Source: Podospora comata
Taxonomy: Eukaryota; Ascomycota; Sordariomycetes; Sordariales; Podosporaceae
Direction of reading: 5' to 3'
Length of the DNA: 64,000 nucleotides
Assembly (NCBI GenBank): GCA_017354895.1
Contig: CP071497.1
Location: 1,798,001 to 1,862,000, forward strand
Positions within the stretch are counted from its first letter, which is position 1. Each line of letters opens with the position of its first letter. Below the pieces are notes generated by a model. The model was not told the origin of the DNA, did no database searches, and was given only the letters and a program-made list of their open reading frames with translations. The position numbers and the translations under genes are program-made. This document shows positions 43,813-55,711 of this stretch, one piece after another.

Positions 43813-44863
43813 TTAAAGCTTCTGCATGGCAACAATGTCGGAAGACTGAACGTAGTCCTCGAGCTCGGCGATCTGCTCCTGGAGATCATCAAGAGAGACC
43901 TTCTCGTCCTCGACGACAAGGTTAATCTGGAGCTTCTTGATACCGAAGCCGACGGCGACGAGCTTGGAAGCACCCCAGACGAGGCCGTCCTTCTCGATGG
44001 CACGGACACCCTCCTCGAGGGCAACCATGTCGGTCTCATCATCTGTGGAGAAGCAGTGTTAGCAGGAATGCCAGAAAAAGTAAATCATTGAAAATTGCAA
44101 CATACCCCAAGGCTTGACGTCCATGGTGACGACGGACTTGGCGGCGGGCTTGGCCTTGCCCTCCTTCTTCTTGCGGTACTCGGCGAGGCGCTCCTCACGG
44201 ATGCGGGCAGCCTCGGCGTCCTCCTCCTCGTCGTCGGAACCGAAGAGGTCGACATCCTCATCCTCCTCCTCCTCGGCGGCGGCGGCGGGGGCCTTGGCGG
44301 GGTTGAGGGTCACCTCGGCGACGTCGGGGCCGTAGACGGTGTAGGGCTGGCTGGCATCACCGGGGAGGGTGGTGAACTCCTCCTCGTAGGAGGCGATGTG
44401 CTTGTACCAACGGGCAGCGTTGGGGTACTTGGCGGCATCGGGAGCGGAGCTCAGGGCCTTGAAGACGACAACATCGGCCTGGGAGGCAGAGTACCTTTGG
44501 AGAAGCGCCTTTGTTAGTTCATAACGTCTCTTTTGCTTTTCTTTTGCGCGCTTAGAATTGGCAGTGAACAAGAGGACACAAAGCGCAATTCAGAGCCGAA
44601 AACTGAACTGCGCGCTGCGGGGTGAAAAGGAGAAGGGAAATCAGAGTCGCAATAATTTGCTGGATGTGTAATCATTTGCAGAGGTCTTAATTCTGCTAAG
44701 AAACACGGACCATAGTGATCATCATGAAAAGAGAGGCAAAAATGGTGTATGACTGTCAGGGAGGGGGAGAAATCAACACATACCCGGTAACGTAAGAGCG
44801 GGTAAGGAGCCAGTTGTTGAGCACGGTGAGACCGGCATCGGAGAGGAGATCGGTGAAGCCCAT
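43813..44863 (-). CDS. Translation elongation factor eEF1B-alpha (EF-1 beta)
   Basis: Exons 44863-44784, 44494-44106 and 44042-43813 give 232 residues. The first intron is long (289 bp); the second is 63 bp. The N-terminal GST-like part starts [16 protein letters not shown]. An acidic hinge follows ([19 protein letters not shown]), then the guanine-nucleotide-exchange domain with [14 protein letters not shown] and the conserved end [10 protein letters not shown]. It reloads eEF1A with GTP. Codon use is strongly C/G-ending and biased, as expected for a highly expressed gene. The ATG at 44863 begins the conserved N-terminus. Confidence 0.96.
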
Positions 44864-45656
44864 TTTGACGATGTTGTGAAGTCTTTGCGACGTCGTTTTG
44901 TTTAGAGGTGTGGATGAGGAAGTTGTCGAGGTGGCAGCAAGGAGGGCGAGGATGGCGGGGTTGGAAAATCTTTTGGATTTAATAGATTTCGCTGAGTCCC
45001 GGAACCCCGCACTGAGCAGCCCACTTTCGCCCTCCCCCCCTCGTCCCTGGTTTTGATGGCCTGAGGCAGAAAGGGTCGCTGCCCGACGCTCCACTTTAAC
45101 TGCTCTGGACCGAGGACCCTGGTTGGCTCCGCGTTTCATCTCATCTCTGGGATGGACAGGTCCAGATCACGAAACACCATGAAGGGCTTTGTTGAAAGCT
45201 GGAGACAGGAATGATTTGTCCTGGAGCCTCGATGTCATGGTACTTGACTCTGCTCACTCGATCCAGGTAGAAGTAAGGATTGGGGTAATGCGACCCTTGA
45301 AGACGGCCTAGAACCAGCCTGGAGTTCTCACTCGCCCTGCCAAACACATGTGTTTTTCTGGATGACTCAAGCATCACCATGAACATGACATAGACATTAA
45401 TGTCCCGAGAATTTGGGTATTCTTAGTCAACTATTTTACCGGTATTCTCTTTCCTAGACCCTTGGTAGCTTAGAATGAAAGTCTTCTCCCAAGATGACTG
45501 ATTCAGGGGACTGTTGTCCCACATGTCCCAGCAAGAAAATACTGTTGACAAGCTCCGGGCTGTAGGATTAGGATACAACCATTGTCTCTCACAAGACAGA
45601 CCATAATTCTATCTGAGAAACTCAGCATAGTCCTGACATGTTCTGAAAGGTACAAC
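44864..45656. other. Promoter region of eEF1B, no gene seen
   Basis: 5' flank of the eEF1B gene and 3' flank of the TRAX gene. No credible gene. Confidence 0.5.
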
Positions 45657-46740
45657 TTATTCCTCCTCGGCTTGATCACCACCACTCAAATCCGGAATCC
45701 ACCCCTTGGGACGTTCGCTACCCCTGATGGTCCTGTCGTAACCCAGACGTTCAACCTTTTGAACAGACTGCCGTGTGACCTCCAGCTTCTTCTCCCACTG
45801 GAACCTGTTGCTTTGCCCAACGGGAAGCATCTCAAAAAAGCTACCCAGCTCATGCATATCCTCGACAATGGTTCGAGGCTGTTCGTCACCCCCAGCTCCG
45901 CCCCCAGCCATTGTGCCTGTCAGTGCTGTTGACGTAGTGGCAAAACGCATCATCTCACCCGTAAGATCAAACACACCGTAGAGGTAGTCATCTTGGGTGA
46001 GGCTAACTTTCGGTGTCTCCTTCTCCTGGGGTTGCTCTGGGGCCGCAGCAGCTGGCTCGCTTGCATCCGTCATGGCTACATCCTCTGATGATGTGATCCC
46101 CTTCCGGACCAAGTCCTCCATGATCGGTGTTAGCTGCTCGGGGGTGATGAGGGTCTGTGTCTTGAGATAATGCAAGAAAGTAAGCGCCTCCACAAGCTCT
46201 TCCAGACACATCAGGGATCGAGCATATCGGTAGCGATTGATGCCCTGGATCTCAGGGGCAATGGTGGCCAGAAGCTTGGAGATATCGGCGAGCCGTGTGT
46301 CAATCTCGGCCTGGATGTTTTTTGGCAATTCCTCGTCGATTTTCCGGATTCTGAATAATGATATGAGCATTTCAAGATATTTTCTTAGGATTTAGATCCA
46401 CTCCATACCTCTGCAAGGCAAATATTCTGTCACGGTGGTTAGTGAAGGGTCAATTCGAGCCAAGGCACATGCAAGCTCACATTTTCTTGCTCAAAGCCGT
46501 GATATCTCTTGAAGCCTTGATAATGCGCTCCCGGCGGTCATGATGCTGGTCAAGCTCATCTCTGAGAGTCTCAAACATGGGTGTGAACTGATTCTGCACA
46601 ACCTTTTTGGCAGGCGGCTTTGGTCCATCCCTCTTCTTGGCATTGCCATTCCAGTCACGCTTGAACCCGGACATTTTGACGTATTTTTTGTTGGTTTGTA
46701 CAAGAGGTGCAGTTTGTTGTCGCTCTTGGACGCCTTCCAT
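45657..46740 (-). CDS. Translin-associated protein X (TRAX)-like
   Basis: Exons 46740-46481, 46426-46409 (only 18 nt) and 46350-45657 give 323 residues. The joined sequence reads ERIIKASRDITALSKKIIF then ALQRIRKIDEELP, the translin/TRAX helical signature, so the microexon is well supported. Later motifs are YARSLMCLEELVEALTF and the TRAX-like DDYLYGVFDLTGEMMRFA. TRAX pairs with translin in C3PO, an endoribonuclease acting on tRNA 5' fragments in Neurospora and on passenger strands in animals. Acidic catalytic residues are expected in the E-E-L and DLTGE segments. The N-terminus is uncertain: ATGs at 46785, 46740 and 46674 are all in frame; 46740 is chosen for context. Confidence 0.86.
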
Positions 46741-47142
46741 TTTTGACGTCGTGGTGATTGGTTTGGTGCTATGGGCACACTCCATGGGCGTGGCTCTACA
46801 CCAAAATTGTTAGGCTCATCTCATCTCAACAGGGGTGAGATTCACCCAGACATGAAGGGTGAAGGACGACAATCTCATACATAAATCGACGATATTTCTC
46901 CGCATCGTGGCCAAAGCGATTTCTAACAAGCTTACATCTCTTGATAAAGTAAAAGGGTACAAAAGCGGTCGGAACTCTGTGTGGGAAAGCTGGGCAGATC
47001 ACCAAGTTGTATCGGGTTGACACGTCGTTACCGTGTTGCTGAGCTTGACCAAGAAGGGAAGATTGAAAACAATTCCAAAAGGCAAATGGTTATCGACACA
47101 CAATCGACTTGAAAATTGATCAGGCGGGCAAGACAGGAAGAC
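46741..47142. promoter_or_regulatory. Divergent promoter region, TRAX and PIG-M genes
   Basis: A 400-bp gap between two divergent starts. No gene is seen; the CDS start of the TRAX gene may extend 45 bp into it. Confidence 0.4.
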
Positions 47143-48537
47143 ATGACGAAGCCATCAGCCACGGGCCAACCAGAGCCACCAGCAACATCATCCTCAGGTG
47201 CTTTTTCCTTGGTAACGACCTTTTTCGACCGCCCACTCCCCCTTTACCTATCCGCCGCAATATTTCGTCTGGTGTTTCTCCTTTATGGCCTCTGGCAGGA
47301 CGCAAACTCCCCCGTCAAATACACCGACATCGACTATCTCGTCTTCACCGATGCCGCACGCTTCGTCTCCCAAGGGCAGAGCCCCTATGAGCGAGAGACC
47401 TACCGCTACACTCCAGTCCTGGCCTGGCTTCTTCTCCCAACGGCCCATGTTACCGGAAACCGGATCCTAGACGTTGCATTCTTCAGCTTTGGCAAGGTTC
47501 TCTTTGCCATATCAGACTTAGTAGCAGGATGGCTTCTAGAAAAGGTGCTCGCCAAATCCATGGATGCCCCTCGAGCCCGCAAATTCGCCACTATCTGGCT
47601 TCTCAACCCAATGGTAGCCACCATCAGCACAAGAGGAAGCTCTGAAGGTCTTCTCGGAGTGCTAGTCATGGCACTACTATGGGCCGTGTTGGAAAGACGT
47701 GTCACCTTGGCCGGTCTATTGCTCGGCTTCAGCGTACATTTCAAAATCTACCCCTTTATCTACGCCCCCGCCATCGTCTGGTGGATGGACAACGAAAGAA
47801 TGTCCCCCAACAAGACCAAACCCACCAGTATATCATCCAAACCACCCTCCCTCACCGCCAAAATCCTCAACTTCATCACCCCGCCCCGCCTCCAACTCGC
47901 CCTCATCAGCCTAACCACCTTCTCAACCCTCAACATAGCAATGTACCTCATGTAAGCCCCCCCCTCTCCCCTCCCTTTTTTCCCCAGCCCCCAACTAACC
48001 TCCCCCCCTCCCAGCTACGGCACCCCCTTCCTCCAAGAAACCTACCTCCACCACGTAACCCGCCTCGACCACCGCCACAACTTCTCCCCCTACAACACCC
48101 AACTCTACCTCTCCTCCTCCCTCCCCCTTTCTTCATCATCTTCCTTCCGCATCGAAAAACTAGCCTTCCTCCCCCAACTCCTCCTCTCAACAGTCTTCAT
48201 CCCGCTCGTCACTGCCAAAAAATCCCTCCCCACCTCCATGCTCGTCCAGACGTTCGCCTTTGTCACCTTCAACAAGGTCTGCACGAGCCAGTATTTTTTG
48301 TGGTATATGGTCCTGCTCCCCCTGTACCTCCCCCAGTCGAGCTTTGTGAAGAATAAAAGGTTCGGGCTCGCGGCGCTGGTGCTGTGGGTGGTGGCGCAGG
48401 GTGCGTGGCTGCAGCAGGGGTTTGAGCTGGAGTTTTTGGGGAATAGCACCTATTTGCCGGGCTTGTGGCTGGCGAGCTTGGCGTTTTTTGCGGTGAATTG
48501 TTGGATTTTGGGGGTGATTATTGGGGATGTGAGGTAA
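47143..48537 (+). CDS. GPI mannosyltransferase I (PIG-M/Gpi14-like)
   Basis: Exons 47143-47951 and 48015-48537 (63-bp, C-rich intron) give 443 residues. The luminal DxD-type motif YTDIDYLVF (Asp62 and Asp64) follows the first membrane helix. RDHRHNFSPY-like HVTRLDHRHNFSPYN and NKVCTSQYFLWY are hallmark loops of this GT-C glycosyltransferase. It adds the first mannose from dolichol-phosphate-mannose to GlcN-PI in the ER lumen during GPI-anchor assembly. About ten hydrophobic segments fit the ER-membrane topology. The ATG at 47143 is used (upstream in-frame start is TTG). It needs a PIG-X/Pbn1-type partner in relatives. Confidence 0.92.
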
Positions 48538-49147
48538 AGCAGTGAAGAAGACGGGTTTGTGGTAGAAAGGGGGTTTTGTGTGGGAAAAAGTGGAAGGTGG
48601 TTGGTATGGAAATGAGGAGCTTGTTGTGTAAATATAGTGGGTAGGGGTTGTATGTTTAAAAAGTATATAAATCTGGATGTTGAAAGGTGGAGGAGGTCAG
48701 GTGTCTGCTCAGTATAATCAAAAAACATAGATGACCACCTGAATCATTAAATATATTGATAATGGACATATCCAAAACTACATTCGACATGCAATCATGC
48801 TCTTGGTAACTCCGACACCCTCCCGGGGAGAAAAAATTCTCGGAGCCCGCGGTCTGATTCTATCAGGACAATGTAGGTACGTGAGAGGCAGTAACAAAGG
48901 TAGGTGTAACTGAGTTGCGTGTGCGTGTGTGCTCCAGAGTCATCGTCTTCTCTACATCTCCTTCTCGCTTCGCTTCCTCCTCCTCCTCCTCCTCCTCCTC
49001 CTCCTCCTCCTCCTCCTCCTCCTACTCGCCTCGTCCTCCCACGGGTATATGAATAGAAAGGTAGTATCTGTCTCGTCTAGCTTTTACCGCAAATCACAAC
49101 ATCAGCATTCAGGCACTAAACCAAATCATTAAGCCTCTCGGTCCCCA
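48538..49147. other. Convergent 3' region with TCC repeat
   Basis: 600 bases between two 3' ends. Apart from the (TCC)16 microsatellite no feature is seen. Confidence 0.5.
48975..49022 (+). repeat. (TCC)16 microsatellite
   Basis: A perfect trinucleotide tract of 16 TCC units, 48 bp, in the 3' intergenic region. It is purine-rich on minus and could form triplex DNA; likely length-variable between strains. Confidence 0.9.
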
Positions 49148-50884
49148 TCATGATGAACTGGGGACGTTGGGCGCGCTGTTGGCTGCTGACGCAGCGGCCT
49201 CCTCCCAGGCCTTGTCTCCAGGCTTGGCGGCCTTCTTGTCCTCGTCGTCCTTCTTCTTATCCTTGCCCTTCTTCTTCGACTCCTTCTCCTTCTTCATGGC
49301 CGCCTCGGCAACAAGCTGCTCGAATGCCATGTAGTCGCCTTCCTCCTCAGGGCTGCGCTTGGCCTGTAACCAGTGTGTTAGTTTCTGAGAGATCACGGTC
49401 AGATAGCAGAGAGAAGATACGTACCGCCAGGCAAATTTCACCAATGTACACCAGCGCCTGCGCCCTTTCAAGCCTCTTCCCGTGTGGCACCTTCTTGTCG
49501 TTCAAAACAGCATCGCACACATCCCGAAGCACGCTCTGAATCTCAAACTTGCTTCCCCTCCAGGCCGCCGTCAAGATCTTCCCCGTCACCCTGCGCTCAT
49601 ACTCGATCTTCTTCTCATCCGTCCACTCCTCCCCTCCCTGCTGCTCCAACCTGGCCATCTCCTCCATCGTTTGCTGGGCGTCAATAGCGCTGCTGATCGT
49701 GTTCCATGTGTCCTTGACTAGCGTACCCTTGTCCTTCATACGGCTGATGAACCCGCCCATACCAAAGAACTTCTGGCTCCGTAGAAGGGTGGTGCCCTTG
49801 CTGAAGTAAGTCGCGCCAATGGCGTGCAGGATATCGATGCCGAACGACTCCATCTTGAGCTCCTCCACCTCCAGCCTTGTCTTCTCCTGAAACGCACGAG
49901 TGACGTCCTTGCCGTGGTCCGTCTCTGTCCACACCGAAATACGATCGAGGAGCTTGCGGGCCAGGGTGTCAACGCGTTCCTGGCGAATCCGCTGGCGCTC
50001 CTTGTCCAACGCCGCAAGCTGCTCTCTCTGCTCCTTGGACAAGCCTGCCTTGGACTTCTTCCCCTTCTTGTCACCTTCGTCCGTCTGCTGAGACACCTCA
50101 TCCGACGGCCGATCCATAAGCGCAGGCCGGATAGGGATCTGGGTGCGGCCGCCGGGCTTGGGAGTGGACGCTCCTGACCCAGGCCCCGGCGAAGAAGACT
50201 TGGTGTACGGGGGTGGTACCTCCTCCGTCGCGGAGGGATTGTAGGTGTTGTATCCGGCCTCCTTGGCCTTCTTGGTGGGGGTCTCCTCCTCCACAATCAC
50301 GGCAGGAACTGGTGGCTTTTCAGGCGGTACAGCGGACGATGACTCTCCACCCGATGTCTTGAGGCTCTCTTTCAGAGCGTCCGCTGTACCAGGGAACTCA
50401 CCATCCTTGGCGGCAGCGGCAGCCTCGGCCTCAGCAGCAGCGGCGGCGGCAGCCTCCTCTTCCTCAGCAGACATGGTAATGTCCATGGTGGCGGTCAAAT
50501 CCTTCATAAGGCTGATCTCGCCAATCCAGTCGACAAAAGACTCGCCGCCAAAGATGCTCGAGAAGAACTCGGCTGGGTCGACGAACCCTTCGGTTGGGCG
50601 GGCAGATTCTTTGCCATATTTGTCGTAGGCCTTGCGGAGGTCTTCGTCAGATAGAACTTGGTAAGCTTCGCCGATTTCTTGAAACTTGGCGTGAGCGTTG
50701 GGGTCGTTGGGGTTCTTGTCTGTATTTTGGGAGAGATGTTAGTCAAAGAAGCATACAAGTGTCGAGGCAACGACATACCCGGATGGTGCACGATGGCGAG
50801 CTTGCGATAGGCCTTTTTGATTTCGAGCTCAGTGGCCGTCGGCTTGACCCCGAGGGTGTCGTAGTAGGCCGTGTCTACCACCAT
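49148..50884 (-). CDS. Type III J-domain protein (DnaJ-X, Caj1/Djp1-like)
   Basis: Exons 50884-50779, 50719-49425 and 49363-49148 give 538 residues. The J domain opens the protein ([20 protein letters not shown]) and the splice rebuilds the HPD tripeptide (His34-Pro35-Asp36), so the intron call is firm. A Gly/Phe-type linker ([16 protein letters not shown]) is followed by a disordered middle with an Ala/Glu run and Pro/Ser stretches. The C-terminal DnaJ-X domain contains [21 protein letters not shown] and [18 protein letters not shown]. The tail is Lys/Asp-rich. Relatives stimulate Hsp70 and, in yeast, Djp1 helps peroxisomal and mitochondrial import. Confidence 0.92.
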
Positions 50885-51666
50885 GACGGAGGCGGAAGTG
50901 CGCAAAGACGAGAACGATGAGATTTATAGGCTATGTCGTCGTGGTAGGGTCGGTTGTAGGTTTGCGCGCGCGTTGATTTTGCCAGCCGGATAAGGAAGAT
51001 CACGGCTAGGCGCAAAAGAAGAGAAGATGGATCTTAGAAATGACGTGGACCAGGGGGGGGGGTACCTGGGTTCGAGGGGCTGTGATACAAAGAGGTGGTC
51101 GGTAGATATCTCCGGGCAGTATCTAGAGGATGTCAGGTTGAAGCCCAACTACTATGGCAGCTGTTGTAGGTACGGTACTTCTTGTCAGAGTATTTCTTAT
51201 TGCACGTTCCCGCGCCTTCCATCTCCAGAGCCAAGCACAGCCCAGTCAAATTACGTACCCCAGTAGCGGAAATCGCCGCGCTGCAACCGAGGGCTGTGGG
51301 AGAGCACAGCACCAACTTTTGGTGGGGCAGCATCATTGTCGTCATATGCTGCTTTACACAAGACAAGTCTGGAGTCACTATCATATATCGTCAAACAGTC
51401 CCATTGTGATTTCTAAACATCTTTCCAACATCAACTTCATCGACCGCCTCTCGACAGCTATGTTTACATACAGGCATCATGCCGTTATCAACACGCATGC
51501 GCTGAGGCCTTGGCATCAATTTTGATGCGGGGCATCACATGTATCCAGGCCATCAATATCAAAAGTACAGATAATATGGTATCCCAGGACACAAGTTGGG
51601 TACGGACTAGAGTCTAGTAAGTTGAGCTACTTAGGTAATTTATCATCAATGATGCCCCGCACAGTC
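50885..51666. other. Intergenic, no gene seen
   Basis: Promoter of the J-protein gene and 3' flank of the NRS/ER gene. It includes a G9-type run near 51051-51061. No ORF is supported. Confidence 0.5.
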
Positions 51667-52638
51667 TTACTGGACACCCGCAGCCTTCATGCGCTCAAAG
51701 CACTTTCGGTAGGCTTCGTGAATCTCGGGAATCTCATACCCATACTCCTTCAGCTTGTTGACCAATTTCGTGGTATCAAGCTTGCAGTTGCTTCGGCCTG
51801 CCTTGATCACCTTGGCTTGCTCCTCGAGGCTAAAGTTCTTCCAGCTAAACGAGGGGCGCACAATGTCGCGGAACAGGGTGAGCACCTCGTTGTGGGAGAT
51901 GGCACCAGGGTTCGTAAAGTTGTAGATGCCCAGCTCTTTGTGCTCGGCCATCAGGATGCTAGCCGGCAGCAGGTCGCTCAGAATCGTGTTGCTGTTGGGG
52001 ATGTCCACCACACGCTCATATTTGGCGATCTTGGTGACAAAGTTGCGGGGGTGCAAGTCGTCCGACACTGGCATCCGGAGTCGAAGAATGAGGCAGTTGT
52101 TGTAGTGCTTCATGACCTGGTGGGGTGGTTGCGTGTTAGTCAGGGTCAACTATCATGAACAAACTCCGTCGGTAAAAGTACTTGCCTCTTCAACGTGGGC
52201 CTTGGTCATGGAGTAGAAGCTCCCCGCAAAGTTGGCCGGGTCGGTCTCGAGAAAACCTGGGCCATCCCAGGGGTGTGCCTCATCGTACTGGTAGATGCAG
52301 CCGGTTGCAAATACGGTGCAGTGAATGCCGCGGAGGAAGCAGCAGTCGGTGAGGTTCAGGGTGCCGATCACATTGGACCTGATGGTAGCCTCTTGGTTGT
52401 CCTCGCACCAGTCCACGTTGGGCCGCCCAGTGCACCCAGCCGCGTTCAGCACATGAGTGGGCTTGACCCGGTCGAGCTCGGCGAGAACAGATTCGCGGTT
52501 CTCCATTCGGATCGTTGTCATGTGCACCTCCTTGCCGTCCTTCTCAAGAAGAGTCTTGAGATGTCCTGCCACCCAACCTTCGCCGCCCCAGATCAAGAAG
52601 CGGTTGCTTTGGGCGCCATTGGAACCGTCGGTGGCCAT
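51667..52638 (-). CDS. NRS/ER-like UDP-4-keto-6-deoxyglucose epimerase/reductase
   Basis: Exons 52638-52186 and 52116-51667 give 300 residues. The intron (52117-52185) begins GCAAGT rather than GT and ends CAG, with a CTGACTAAC branch, so it is a GC-AG intron. The domain is an extended SDR: GGEGWVAG binds NAD(P) at residues 18-25, NAAGCTGRPNVDWCE follows, and YSMTK gives the YxxxK pair (Tyr142 and Lys146). LRVRMP-like LRLRMPVSDDLHPRNFVTK matches plant RHM C-terminal and NRS/ER enzymes. These convert UDP-4-keto-6-deoxyglucose to UDP-L-rhamnose, and fungal homologues (such as Botrytis BcER) are known. A partner dehydratase should exist elsewhere in the genome. Confidence 0.9.
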
Positions 52639-54083
52639 CTTGTGTGGTTGGAGTGTATATCGAGGTGTATAGGCTGGGAGTAAGTATTGGCGGCAACCAG
52701 GAATTGATGCTAACGGAAAATCACAAAGAGTTGTTGAGGAGGAAGAGCATAGGCAAGTGAACCAACAGATGAGCGAGGGGGGAGGTCAACAAGTAAAAAA
52801 GGAACGACATGCTCAGTTGGGGCATCGGCACGCCAGGGATGGAAGGGCTGAAAGCAAGGGCAGGAAGGTGGTCGTCTCAAAATAACAGTTACGAATCCAT
52901 CCGCTACGGTGGGAGAGGCAGGCGCCCCCCCAATGCCTGCACCGCAATAGGGGTGGGATGTCCAATAATTGCCATATAGGTGACCAGTGGTGACCAGAAG
53001 CGCTGATAGAAAGGGAAGCTAACGCAGGTCTTGTGTTTTTGTGTGGCGTGGCCACGACAGCTTGTCAGCACTTCCTTCTGCAGTCCAAAAGACACGACGT
53101 CCGGGGCTGTCTGTCAGAAAGTCGGTGGCCCGGCATCCACAACTCCGTAACGCCCAATTGGGACGAAGACTGCGAGCAGGATACGAACAAGTGGTCTTCG
53201 CAATCTGGATATGTTTTTGTAGTAGTTCTCACCACGGCTCCAAAGTCTGGACCCTGGGTACATTGTAAATGTTCCTGAAAAATGGAGACTGATATGCTGG
53301 TGAAAAGGGGCTGGAAAGCTGACAGCTTGGCTGTCGTTCACCGTAGGTAGCACCTACCAGCCATGGACGGCAACGTTGCTCAACAACAACAACAGCAATA
53401 ACAACACCATCTTCTATGATAGAGGCTTCCTAAAAGGAATATAATAGAAACCGGTAAACGGCACTCTAACATGCATACAATTATCCTAAGTAGAAATCTA
53501 TCTATCCCATTGTTTCGGGAAGGGTCTTCGCTCACAGCCCAGCACATCCATTCCAGCGGTACACCGTCCTTCTGGGTGGGTGTCCGGGGAAGGAGCTTTG
53601 GCCACTTGAATTCGATTGACCAATAGCAATGCGGCCCGTGGCGGATGGGCGGACCACTTTTCCTATTTTGCCGGTTGAAGGGTGTGAGCGAAGCTAGCAA
53701 AAAGCTGTTGAAATTGGAGAAGACAAATTTCCTGTGGAGTAGCGACACACCCTCTCGCCCCCGTCTCCATTCTCCATATTCTCCCCATGTCCCTCATGTC
53801 TGCATCTGGTCTTTCCCCAGCACATCTGTAGCATCCAACAAGTCGACAACATTGTGATATTGCATCTGCACTTCGCACTCTTGCACCAGAACAGGAACAT
53901 CACCAGATTCGACACCTAGACGGCCCCCAAACCACCAGTATATATTACACCAGGCGCCGGACACCCTACACCACTGTGTTCTGCACGTTTCGAACGACAG
54001 CCACCCGTGTCTCACAGACACAACTCCCTCTATTCAAGAATTTAATCCCGACGTCGAGCTCCCTCGACAATCCACAGCCCAGC
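52639..54083. promoter_or_regulatory. Divergent promoter region, rhamnose and squalene genes
   Basis: A 1.4 kb gap between two divergent genes. A TATATATT element at 53939-53946 lies about 140 bp before the squalene synthase ATG. Reading frames inside are short and unsupported. Confidence 0.45.
53939..53946 (+). promoter_or_regulatory. TATA box of squalene synthase gene
   Basis: TATATATT about 140 bp upstream of the ATG at 54084, consistent with fungal TATA-to-start spacing. Confidence 0.45.
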
Positions 54084-55711
54084 ATGGGTGCCGCCCAGCA
54101 AATTGCTTACTTCCTCCTCCACCCTAATGAGCTTCGATCCATCGCTCAATGGTACGCGCCCCTTACCTTGCCCGTGCTCTACCCCCCTCGTTTCTAACCT
54201 AGTCGGCTACAGGAAAGTATGGCATGAGCCTGTCCACAGACGCGATGCCTCCAAGGAGACGCCCACCGAGAAATCATGCTTCCACTTCCTCAAGTTGACG
54301 TCGCGGTCATTCTCAGCTGTCATTCAAGAGCTCAACCCCGAGCTCCTGATGCCGATATGCCTCTTCTACCTCGTCCTGCGTGGTCTCGACACCATTGAAG
54401 ACGACATGACCCTTGACATCAAGGAGAAGGAGCCCCTCCTCCGCGATTTTCACAACATCATGGAGCAGGATGGTTGGACTTTCGACAAGAACGGGCCCAA
54501 CGAGAAGGACAGGGAGCTGCTCGTCCACTTCGACGACATTATCTTCGAGCTGAAGAAGGTCAAGAAGCCATATTATGATATCATCAAGGACATCACCGAG
54601 AAGATGGGCAATGGCATGGCCGATTACGCGCTCAACGCTGAGCACAACAACATTGGTGTGGGCACCATCAAGGAGTACGAGTTGTACTGCCATTATGTTG
54701 CCGGTCTGGTGGGAGAGGGCTTGACACGTCTGTTTGTGGAAAGCAACCTTGCCAACCCACAACTTCTGGTGCGCATGGATCTCACTGAGAGCATGGGCCA
54801 GTTCTTGCAAAAGGTTAACATCATTCGCGACGTACACGAGGACTGGATCGACAAGCGGCGATTCTGGCCCAGAGAAATCTGGTCCAAGTATGTTGACAAC
54901 TGGGATGACCTCTTTGCCCCGGCCAACCGCGAGAAGGCCCTTCAGTGCAGCTCTGAGATGGTGCTCAACGCTCTCAAGCATGCCGAGGAGTGTCTTTTTT
55001 ACATGGCTGGTATCCGAGACCAGAGTGTCTTCAACTTCGTGGCGATTCCCCAAAGCATGGCCATTGCTACCTTGGATCTTGTCTTCCGCAACCCCGCCAT
55101 CTTCGAACGGAACGTCAAGATCACCAAGGGAGACGCCTGCCAACTGATGATCGAGTCGACACAAAACCTGCGGGTGGTCTGCGATGTTTTCAAGAAGTAC
55201 GCGAGAAGAATACACAAGAAGAATGACCCCAGGGATCCCAACTTCCTTGCCATCAGCGCGCAATGTGGAAAGGTATGTGCAATCGCACACAACTCATGCT
55301 CAACATGTAGCACAAGCTAACCAGGTGCAACCAGATCGAGCAATTCATTGAGACCATCTTCCCAACGCAAGACCCTAACAAGGTCAGGGCTGGGCTCAAG
55401 CAAGAAGATCCCAAGATGGACGCCTTGGAGACTTTCTATCTGATTGCTGCTGCGTTGTCAACATTCATCTTGATCGGTGTTCTGATGGTGGGTCTACCTC
55501 TCGGGGCTCCACATTATTCCGGCCCGCGGCGGTGGAGCCCGCATTTTTTCCCACCTCGAAAAAAAGAGCTAACTATTTTGTCCAGATTGGAATTGCATGG
55601 TACTTTGGTGCTCGATTCGACCAGGTCTTCAAAAACATCGACCAAAAGATCGCCGGCACTGTTACCAGCTCAGTGGCTGCTGTTACCAGCGTTGCTCACG
55701 AGGAACTGTGA
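54084..55711 (+). CDS. ERG9: Squalene synthase
   Basis: Exons 54084-54151, 54213-55272, 55335-55487 and 55586-55711 give 468 residues. Both Asp-rich substrate motifs are present: DTIEDD (from residue 82) and DVHED (229-233). The flanking segments [13 protein letters not shown] and [10 protein letters not shown] are invariant in the family. A C-terminal hydrophobic segment, [18 protein letters not shown] with IGIAWYFG across the last intron, anchors it to the ER. The enzyme condenses two farnesyl diphosphates into presqualene diphosphate and reduces it with NADPH to squalene, the first committed step to ergosterol. Its length is usual. Neighbouring genes are unrelated, as normal for housekeeping sterol genes. 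Confidence 0.97.

Noticed and set aside
47679-48356. 225-codon Pro/His-rich plus frame over the PIG-M gene
   Set aside because: It is a shifted frame of a C-rich gene and intron; the real frame has the GT-C motifs.
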